Assembly: GCA_963730285.1 (NCBI GenBank)
Contig: CAVSQY010000001.1
Span: 1-64,000, forward strand
DNA from: JARDZU01 sp963730285
GTDB lineage: Bacteria > Actinomycetota > Acidimicrobiia > Spongiisociales > ZC4RG35
Length of the DNA stretch: 64,000 bases
Direction of reading: 5' to 3'
Each line of letters opens with the position of its first letter. Position 1 is the first letter of the stretch. Below, one piece after another: positions 32,510 to 39,496 of the stretch. The notes beneath the pieces are model-generated. The model did not search any database. It was not told the origin of the DNA and saw nothing but the letters and a program-made list of their open reading frames with translations. The translations under genes and the position numbers were made by a program.

Positions 32510-34144
32510 GTGCAGCTGACAAGACGCGAGATCATGAAGCGCATCACCGGGGCGGTGCTGGCGGCCACGATCTATGGGTGCTCGAGGTTGATCCTCACCG
32601 ACGAGGACCGGAGAGACTCCGAAAACGCTCCCAATCCCAACTCGGGAGCCCTGGGGCCGGACAATGCGGGGCAATCCACATCCTCAACGACAACGGAGGC
32701 CGATGGAGCGTTTGAGACTGCCACCTCCGAAGTCGTCGACATCTCGATCCGGCTCGCCGGCTCGATCGCGGCCACGACAATCCCACGAGGCACAACGGCG
32801 TCGATCGAGGCGGATCTCGAGCTTCGGGGCGATCTGGTCGTCGAAGGAACGCTGATCGGAGTGGACGCGTTCACCATCAAAGGGAATGGGCATCAGATCG
32901 AGGTGCGAAATGGTGGGCAGCTCGACCTCCGCGGAAAGCCCATGACGGCCTGGCTTCGAGACGACATCCCATCGGGCTGGTTGCCCGGCGACTCGGTGGT
33001 GATGGCCCCAATCGGAAAGGGGCAATTTGACAAGGAGGACTTTGAGATGGCGACGTGGACTGCCCCCAATGCCGCCGCGGTGGAACTCGTCGACGGCCGG
33101 TCCATCCTCGCCGAGACGATCAGCCTCGACCGGACGATCGTGATCGACGAAGTTTCCCGCATCCTGTTCCACAAGGGTGCCGGCAAGCAAGTCCTCAAGC
33201 ATTTGGCAATCAGGAATGGCGGCAGGGAGGGCGAAATCGGCTTCTACCCGATCCATTTTCACCAGAACGGGAATGCCAGTCGCGGGTCGCTGATCGAAGG
33301 TGTGATAGTGCAAGGAGGGCGCAACCACGCCTTCGTCCCTCATGCCTCCCATGGGATCAGCTTCAACGACTGCGTCGCATTCGACACGGTCGGGGAGGCA
33401 TTCTGGTGGGACCCGCCGCCCGAGGCACGCAGCCCGGTCAACAATTCCGACGACACCACCTGGCAACACTGCCTGGCCGCCTACGTGTCGCCTTCGGATG
33501 ACCGGGGATATCGACTCACCGCATTCATGATGGGCGCCGGCTCTGGCAACAAATGCATCGACTGCACGGCCGTCGGCGTGCAGGGCCAGAAGGACTCTTC
33601 CGGCTTCATGTGGCCTGAGGACGCAAACGACAACATCGGCGGGACCGTCTGGACCTTCGAGGGATGCGTGTCGCACAACAACCAGGCCCAGGGGATATTC
33701 ACCTGGCAGAACGACAGCGGATCGCACCCGATCCGGGATTTCGTCGCCTACCGAAACGGTGACACCGGGATCGACCACGGTGCATACGTGAATCGCTACC
33801 GGTACTCGGACCTGACCCTTTCGGAGAACGGCTCCTACTCAATCCAATCGCATGCCGTCGGCCGCGGCGAGCCGATCATCTTCGAAAACGTGATCGCATC
33901 CGAGCCGCTCTTCATCGGCAAGCACGTCCTGGAGGGAAGTCCGGTCATATACGACCACGTGGCCGTGCCGTCGGTCGTCGTGGACGAGAAGACCGACGAT
34001 GGAGAGACGAAATCGACCCAGATCTTCCTGGATTGCGGGTTGCAACCCTCCGACTTCGACCTCCGTTCCGTGGCGAAGGGAACGGTGATCGAGATCCGTC
34101 AAGGAGACGCTCTGATCCATCGATGGGATGGCGGCTGGCAATAG
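32510..34144 (+). CDS. Tat lipoprotein with G8-like and CEMIP-like beta-helix domains
   Basis: 544 residues from a GTG with AGGAG four bases upstream. The leader MQLTRREIMKRITGAVLAAT with YGC at residue 24 suggests Tat export and lipidation. Residues about 75-220 follow the G8 plan (IPRGTTASIEAD, GDLVVEGTLIGVD, LRGKPMTAWL, LPGDSVVMAP). Residues 242-300 contain GFYPIHFHQNGNASRG, HASHGISFNDCVAFDTVGEAFWW, closely like the YPIHFH and HGTHG...D.LGH.FF blocks of CEMIP/TMEM2 hyaluronan-binding proteins. The rest is a right-handed parallel beta-helix. It may bind or cut the cell's own or a foreign glycan. Confidence 0.75.
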   Translation: MQLTRREIMKRITGAVLAATIYGCSRLILTDEDRRDSENAPNPNSGALGPDNAGQSTSSTTTEADGAFETATSEVVDISIRLAGSIAATTIPRGTTASIEADLELRGDLVVEGTLIGVDAFTIKGNGHQIEVRNGGQLDLRGKPMTAWLRDDIPSGWLPGDSVVMAPIGKGQFDKEDFEMATWTAPNAAAVELVDGRSILAETISLDRTIVIDEVSRILFHKGAGKQVLKHLAIRNGGREGEIGFYPIHFHQNGNASRGSLIEGVIVQGGRNHAFVPHASHGISFNDCVAFDTVGEAFWWDPPPEARSPVNNSDDTTWQHCLAAYVSPSDDRGYRLTAFMMGAGSGNKCIDCTAVGVQGQKDSSGFMWPEDANDNIGGTVWTFEGCVSHNNQAQGIFTWQNDSGSHPIRDFVAYRNGDTGIDHGAYVNRYRYSDLTLSENGSYSIQSHAVGRGEPIIFENVIASEPLFIGKHVLEGSPVIYDHVAVPSVVVDEKTDDGETKSTQIFLDCGLQPSDFDLRSVAKGTVIEIRQGDALIHRWDGGWQ

Positions 34145-34180
34145 CGGGTTATCGGCCCCATCGAATATACGATCTGCCAG

Positions 34181-35056
34181 GTGTTCGAGTCCCTAGAGAC
34201 TCTCGTAGACCTCCTGACCCGACCCGAGTTCCTGGTCGGGTTCGTCGCAGGTTGTATTGCATTGGGGATTGTCTTCGTGGCGACGACCCAGGATCCCGAG
34301 CCGGCGTGGTGGGGTATTTGCCTGGCCACCACAGCCGCAGTGATCATCGAGCTGCTGGGCGATCGCCGGCTCGGCTTGGTCGTCGGGTGGGCGCTGCTGG
34401 CCGTCGGAGGCTGGCTCCTGGGCCGTGAGGACAACCACGAGCTGGTCGGCTGGACAACGGTGGCCGTGGGTGCAATCGCCATCGCCTGGCGTGGTGGACT
34501 CCACTCGAATTGGGTGATTCTTGTCACACCGATCGCCGTGGTCGGCATTGGGCACGCCCTATCGCGATGGTGGGGGCGTCTGCCGCACACGCTGATAGGG
34601 CCGATGTTCGCCATAACCGCCTTCGGCATCTGGGTGACTGTCCCCGAGACGGAGATGGCCCGGATCCTCCTGGGGGTATCCATCCCCTTGGCATTGCCGA
34701 CTCTGAAGCCACTCGGCGCTCGCCTTTCCTCCGCTGGTGCCTTCGCGTTGGCGGGCGTCGTGGTCTGGGTGGTCGCCATCGGCGGGGAGCAGAGGGGGGC
34801 ATCGATCATCGGTGGCTGGGCGTCGATCGGCGCTCTTGCTCTCCTCCCATTCACTCAGGGAGCCAACCGCTTCCTCGAAAGGCAACGATGGCTCGCACTC
34901 GGGCTCCACGCAGTGCTGGTATTCCTCACCGCCAGAGTCATCGGGTTGTGGACAGCACCGGAGTTGGCAATCGTCGCCGTGTGCGGGCTCGGGGCACTCG
35001 CATATTTCTGCCTTGGGATGTTCCTGACCCAGGATGCCGACGCCACGGTTGGATGA
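34181..35056 (+). CDS. Multispanning membrane protein of unknown function
   Basis: 291 residues from a GTG, with about nine hydrophobic helices (for example FLVGFVAGCIALGIVFVAT, LGLVVGWALLAVGGWLL, WVILVTPIAVVGIGHAL, FALAGVVVWVVAIGG, LALGLHAVLVFLTARVIGLW). No catalytic motif or family is recognised. It lies 36 bases after the beta-helix lipoprotein and before two glycosyltransferases on the same strand, so a role in the polysaccharide pathway is plausible only by position. TATACG ten bases before the GTG and no ribosome site could mean a leaderless message. Confidence 0.65.
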   Translation: MFESLETLVDLLTRPEFLVGFVAGCIALGIVFVATTQDPEPAWWGICLATTAAVIIELLGDRRLGLVVGWALLAVGGWLLGREDNHELVGWTTVAVGAIAIAWRGGLHSNWVILVTPIAVVGIGHALSRWWGRLPHTLIGPMFAITAFGIWVTVPETEMARILLGVSIPLALPTLKPLGARLSSAGAFALAGVVVWVVAIGGEQRGASIIGGWASIGALALLPFTQGANRFLERQRWLALGLHAVLVFLTARVIGLWTAPELAIVAVCGLGALAYFCLGMFLTQDADATVG

Positions 35057-35112
35057 CCGGCACCGCCGGGTAAGTTGAGTCGTCCACCGAGCTATCGAAA
35101 GGGGAGAATCGC

Positions 35113-35994
35113 TTGGGCCCGACGCCGGAGATAAGCGTGGTGATGCCCTTTCGAGACGAGGCCACCCACATTGCAGAGCAGCTGGCTGCCCTATCGGCCC
35201 AGGAGACCGAAGTGAGCTGGGAAATGGTGGCAGTCGACAACGGCTCCCGCGACCAGAGCCGTCGGATCGTCGAAAGCTTCAGGAGTCGGCTCCCATCCCT
35301 CCGGCTGGTCACTGAGGAATCCCAATTCGGCCCGGCCGCCGCTCGCAACGCCGGGGTGGCCCAGGCAGCAGGCGACATCGTGTTGCATTGTGATGCCGAC
35401 GACGTGGTGGCTCCGGGGTGGATTCAGGCACTGTCATCGGCCACAAGGGCAACCGGCTTCGCACACGGTCATAGGGAGCTCGACAAGCTCAACTCGCCCC
35501 GGGTGCGCGGGGCTCGTCCCGGCTCGGGTCACGAGAAGCCGCCGCCGGAGCATTTCCTACCGGTTGCCGGCACCAACAACCTCGGTGTTCGCCGTAGCCT
35601 TCATGACGAGATGGGAGGCTTCGACACGACCTTCTTTTCGCTGTCCGACGTGGACTTCGTCTGGCGAGCCCAACTGTGCGGAGCCCGTCTCGTTGAAGCC
35701 GATGATGCGGTGGTGCATTACCGATACCCACAAACGCCAACTGCCTTGTTCCGCCAGTCCCGTTCTTACGCCATCGGCACCGTGCGATTGAACCGACGAT
35801 ATGGGGATCATGGTCTCACCCCCACCAACTGGAGATATGAGGCAAGACGGTGGGTGATCGAATTGGCTACCGTCTATCACTTGCTTCTCCCAACCCGCAG
35901 GGCGCGCTGGATGTGGCGACTTGGATACCGGGTGGGGACGGTGCAGGGATGGCTTCGAGAACGTCCGAGGCCATACGCTCCCGGCAATCCATGA
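35113..35994 (+). CDS. Glycosyltransferase family 2
   Basis: 293 residues from a TTG preceded by GGGGAG. GT-A domain: ISVVMPFRDEATHIAEQLAALSAQ, VAVDNGSRDQSR, FGPAAARNAGVAQAAGDIVLHCDADD (DxD), then NNLGVRRSLHDEMGGFD and LSDVDFVWRAQLCG, the acceptor-site ED-like motif. A C-terminal amphipathic region follows. It is coupled to the next GT2 by an ATGA overlap. Confidence 0.9.
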   Translation: MGPTPEISVVMPFRDEATHIAEQLAALSAQETEVSWEMVAVDNGSRDQSRRIVESFRSRLPSLRLVTEESQFGPAAARNAGVAQAAGDIVLHCDADDVVAPGWIQALSSATRATGFAHGHRELDKLNSPRVRGARPGSGHEKPPPEHFLPVAGTNNLGVRRSLHDEMGGFDTTFFSLSDVDFVWRAQLCGARLVEADDAVVHYRYPQTPTALFRQSRSYAIGTVRLNRRYGDHGLTPTNWRYEARRWVIELATVYHLLLPTRRARWMWRLGYRVGTVQGWLRERPRPYAPGNP

Positions 35995-36821
35995 CACAGT
36001 CCAGCCTCACGGCGATCATCACGACACACAACCGGCCAGAGTTGCTGCAAATGGCTTTGGAGAGTGTTCAATCCCAGACCGTGCCGGTCGAGCTGATCGT
36101 GGTTGATGACGGCTCACAACCGGCGGTGAATGCGAACGAAGTGCCGCCAGGGACGTCGGTGGTGCGGCACGAAATCGCCAAGGGGGCTGGCGCAGCCCGC
36201 AATTTCGGTGTTCGAAAGGCTCAGACCGAATGGGTCGCGTTCCTCGACGACGATGACATCTGGCTGCCGGAGAAAGCTGAGGCCGTACTGGAGGCGGTGG
36301 GCCAATTCCCGCATTCAAACGTGATATTCCACAGCTCGTCGCATCACCCTTCGAATCGATCGCAGGCGACACGGATGCTCACCGACCCACTAAGCCGAAT
36401 GTTGCACGAGCAACCGCCCCATATCTCCGGGGTTGCGGTGCGCAAGGATCTTCATCTCGAGGTGCCCTTCGATGAGACGATCTGGGCCACCGAGGATCTC
36501 GATTACCTGATCCGGTTGGCGCATCTCGCTCCGTGGGCCGAGATAAGGCGAGATTTGACCCAGCACATGGACCCTGGTCTCGAGGGGAGTGCCATCGACA
36601 TGGAGTCCAGAATCGAAGGTCGCTTGGATCTGATGGAACGACACGGTGATTTGATCAGGAACGATCCGACCGCACACAGCTTCTACTACGTGCGCCTCGG
36701 GTATCAGTATCGGAGGGGCCGTCACTTTGCGGAAGCCCGCTCCTGCTTCGCAAAGGCTGTGAGGCTCAAACCGACCAGTGGCCTGGCGTGGCGGGGCCTT
36801 GTGAGGGTCCTCTTCTCCTGA
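35991..36821 (+). CDS. Glycosyltransferase family 2
   Basis: 276 residues from ATG 35991. LTAIITTHNRPELLQMALESVQSQTVPVELIVVDDGS, then GAGAARNFGVRKAQTEWVAFLDDDDIWLP with the DDD metal motif; the acceptor portion has ISGVAVRKDLHLEVPFDETIWATEDLDYLIRLAHL. The C-terminus (about 230-270) looks like a TPR-type helix pair (YYVRLGYQYRRGRHFAEARSCFAKAVRLKP). It converges with the ABC permease gene, ten bases away. Confidence 0.9.
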   Translation: MTQSSLTAIITTHNRPELLQMALESVQSQTVPVELIVVDDGSQPAVNANEVPPGTSVVRHEIAKGAGAARNFGVRKAQTEWVAFLDDDDIWLPEKAEAVLEAVGQFPHSNVIFHSSSHHPSNRSQATRMLTDPLSRMLHEQPPHISGVAVRKDLHLEVPFDETIWATEDLDYLIRLAHLAPWAEIRRDLTQHMDPGLEGSAIDMESRIEGRLDLMERHGDLIRNDPTAHSFYYVRLGYQYRRGRHFAEARSCFAKAVRLKPTSGLAWRGLVRVLFS

Positions 36822-36831
36822 CCCGACTCGG

Positions 36832-37692
36832 TCAATAGCCGCCCAGGATGCCTTCCCTCCTGGCGAACTGGAGTGATCGGGCGAAAAGCCACATGCCGAC
36901 GCCTAGCGTCACGACGTTGAAGACGGCCAGGACCCAGACCGCCGTCCCAAAGTCGATGGTGAAGGTGCCGGGGTCCTCCATCAGAACCGTCCGCGCCGCC
37001 GAGATGACATAGGTATGCGGGATCGTGTAGCTCAGGGCCTTGAGCCATCCGGGGAGCTGATCGACCGAGAAGAGAGCCCCGCCGAGGAGGGAAGATGCCA
37101 GACCGTACAGGGTCAACACCGGTTGGGATCTCTTGGCCACGACCATCAGGCTGGCGGCGAGGATCCCGACCGCGGTGCTGGCGCCGATGCCAAGGATCAC
37201 CAACACCGTGAACTCCGGGACCCCGCCTAGGAGGAAGTGACCGCCGAGCAAGGCGGCGATGACAAGGACCAGCACTCCGTTGACCGCACCGAGAAGAGTC
37301 CTGTATGTGTTCAGGGCCACCGGCAGGAACAGCCAGGGAACCGGCTCGGCCAGGATCAGCTCGAACTGGCCGCGGTTCTGTGATCGCTGTAATGCATAGC
37401 CAAACCCGGACAGTGCAGACTGGAGGATGACCGTGACACCGATGCCAATGGACGCGAAGGTGAAGTAGTCGCCGCCCACTTTGTCCGAATTACCCACCAA
37501 CTCACCGATGAAGAAGTAGGCAAGCATGGGCACGAACAAACCGAGCTCACTGAGGAGGAATGCGAGTGGGTAGGCGAACTCCTCCACCCAGTCGAGTCGA
37601 AAGAAGGCGCTGGTCAGAGTTCGCGCGCCACGCATGCGCCCTCCGGTGATTCGATGAATGCCCCGCTTGATCCGGTAGGTCGCCGCGCTCAC
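36832..37692 (-). CDS. ABC-2 type permease of the polysaccharide operon
   Basis: 286 residues with six membrane helices and a cytoplasmic N-terminal region. RSQNRGQFELILAEPVPW is the coupling helix of ABC-2 permeases, and the late LSYTIPHTYVISAARTVLM resembles the conserved periplasmic re-entrant stretch. It is the last gene of a five-gene operon (dehydratase, Wzz-like, deacetylase, ATPase, permease) and overlaps its ATPase gene by four bases. It may export the glycan or a lipid-linked intermediate. Confidence 0.85.
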   Translation of the reverse strand: MSAATYRIKRGIHRITGGRMRGARTLTSAFFRLDWVEEFAYPLAFLLSELGLFVPMLAYFFIGELVGNSDKVGGDYFTFASIGIGVTVILQSALSGFGYALQRSQNRGQFELILAEPVPWLFLPVALNTYRTLLGAVNGVLVLVIAALLGGHFLLGGVPEFTVLVILGIGASTAVGILAASLMVVAKRSQPVLTLYGLASSLLGGALFSVDQLPGWLKALSYTIPHTYVISAARTVLMEDPGTFTIDFGTAVWVLAVFNVVTLGVGMWLFARSLQFARREGILGGY

Positions 37693-38702
37693 GACTCACG
37701 TCCGTCATCGGCTACGCCGTACACATTGGCGAGCACCTCCCGCAGCGGCTGGTGAACCTCACGTGTGGTCAACAGCTGATCGAGATGCCCCGAGATACTC
37801 CCAAGCACCGGCCCGACGCTGGCTCCGTGTGTCAGAGTCACCTGGACCGATGACCCTTCGAACTGGAGGCTCTCGACCGACGGTGCCGAGCGGATGGACG
37901 CTGACGCGAGCCTGGCTGAGTCCTCGCTCAGGAACACCATCTCCCATACAGTCCGATCCAGCTTTGCCCTGAGGTTGTCGAGATCGCCATCAAATAGAAC
38001 CTCGCCTCTATGCAGGAGGAGGACATGGGAATGGAGCGCCTCGATCTCATCGAGACGGTGCGAGCTGACGATGGCCGCCAGATTCCTCTCTTTGACGACC
38101 GAGGTGATGAGATTGATGATCGCCAGCGAGGCCACGGGGTCGACCGAAGCGGTGGGCTCGTCCAGGATGAGCAAGTTTGGCTTGTGCAGCAATGCCCGGG
38201 CCAGCTGCAGCCGTGCTTTCATTCCAGCGGACGACGCCAGCACCGCGTTGTTCTTGGCATGTGTCAGGTCGACCAGATCAAGGGCCTCGTCCACCGCAGT
38301 CTCCAGCTCGACACCCGACAGGCCATGGAGCCTGCCGTGGAAACGGAGGTTCTCGGCACACGTATGACGTTGGAAGAGCGTTTGGTCAGAAGTGGGCATC
38401 CACCCCACCTGTCGTCTTATATCGAGTGACTCGCTGACCACGTCGCGACCCAACACGAGCGCCCTCCCGGTGCTTGGAGTGGTCAGACCCATCAGGATTC
38501 GAAAAAGCGTGGTCTTGCCCGCACCATTGGGGCCCACCAGCGCGCAGACCTCTCCAGACTCGACACGGAAGGTAACGTCTTTCAAAGCCTGAATCTCCTC
38601 GGAGATTGGGCTCCGCACCAGGAGACGCAGCCAGCCCGGAGCAGGCGCGAACACCTTGCTCACATCCTCGATGGAGATGGCCGCCGGCTGCTCCTGGATC
38701 AT
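37689..38702 (-). CDS. ABC transporter ATPase of the polysaccharide operon
   Basis: 337 residues. Walker A LVGPNGAGKTT and Walker B LLILDEPTASVDP are normal, but the signature loop reads LASSAGMKARLQLARALL where LSGGQ-type sequence is expected (SSAGM replaces SGGQ). The C-terminal 110 residues form a separate small domain with no carbohydrate-binding Wzt features. It overlaps the deacetylase and permease genes by four bases each. Confidence 0.88.
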   Translation of the reverse strand: MIQEQPAAISIEDVSKVFAPAPGWLRLLVRSPISEEIQALKDVTFRVESGEVCALVGPNGAGKTTLFRILMGLTTPSTGRALVLGRDVVSESLDIRRQVGWMPTSDQTLFQRHTCAENLRFHGRLHGLSGVELETAVDEALDLVDLTHAKNNAVLASSAGMKARLQLARALLHKPNLLILDEPTASVDPVASLAIINLITSVVKERNLAAIVSSHRLDEIEALHSHVLLLHRGEVLFDGDLDNLRAKLDRTVWEMVFLSEDSARLASASIRSAPSVESLQFEGSSVQVTLTHGASVGPVLGSISGHLDQLLTTREVHQPLREVLANVYGVADDGRES

Positions 38703-39490
38703 GGGCCGTCGTACTCGCCGATGCGGCGCCTCACTGCTTCCTCGAGGCGAAGGCCACCACGCAGACGAGGGCGAAAGAAGGTGAAAGAGTCGGATAACTG
38801 AATCGGGTAACGATGTATCAAATAGGGATCCGGATGTGCGGCGGGGCGAGGAGTGCCGGCCAACACCGCTGTTCGATAGTGCTCTCTGATGACACCATCA
38901 GCCATTTCCGACCAATAGCCCCAGGGGTAGGCAAAGTGGGAAGGATCCACCCCGAGACGATCCCGGATCAAGGTATCGGAGGTCGAGATCTCATGCTCGA
39001 CCTGACTTCTGGTCGCATTGCGCAAGTCGAGATGTGTGTGCGTGTGGGCCCCTACTGACATCAAACCCCCTCTCAGCATCTCGCCAACATGATCCCATGA
39101 AAGTGGCTCGGCGCCGGTATCGGGGCCCAGCGAGCGCCCGGTCTCGACGGATTCGGTTGCGAGATACAGGACGAAAGGAAACCCATGCTCGACGAGGATC
39201 GGGAAGGCGCGCTCATACGTGTCGAGGTATCCGTCGTCGAAAGTGAGCACCACTAGATTCTCCGAGCCCGGCCGGTCCCAGCCAGCCAGAGCTGTGTCCA
39301 TGTCGACCACGCTTCGACTGGCGGCGAGCCAGTCCATCTGTCTCACGAAGTCCTCGAGCGTGACCTCCATCTGTCGACCGAGGCCCGCTTCCACCTGGTG
39401 GTAGATGAGGACACGCGGTCCCTTGGGCCTGGGAAAGAGAAGATCGGCCGTGGCAAAGACCACCTTGCCCCCTGTTCGGATGAGAGACAT
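38699..39490 (-). CDS. Polysaccharide deacetylase (carbohydrate esterase 4)
   Basis: 263 residues. NodB-homology motifs: VVLTFDDGYLDTYERAFPIL (catalytic base and metal Asp), SVGAHTHTHLDL (metal-binding His pair), HFAYPWGYWSEM and a final YPIQLSD. There is no signal peptide, although VLIYHQV near residue 28 is the usual opening of cell-associated CE4 proteins. It would remove N-acetyl groups from the nascent polymer; activity and location are inference. It lies six bases after the Wzz-like gene. Confidence 0.87.
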   Translation of the reverse strand: MSLIRTGGKVVFATADLLFPRPKGPRVLIYHQVEAGLGRQMEVTLEDFVRQMDWLAASRSVVDMDTALAGWDRPGSENLVVLTFDDGYLDTYERAFPILVEHGFPFVLYLATESVETGRSLGPDTGAEPLSWDHVGEMLRGGLMSVGAHTHTHLDLRNATRSQVEHEISTSDTLIRDRLGVDPSHFAYPWGYWSEMADGVIREHYRTAVLAGTPRPAAHPDPYLIHRYPIQLSDSFTFFRPRLRGGLRLEEAVRRRIGEYDGP

Positions 39491-39496
39491 CGCGGT

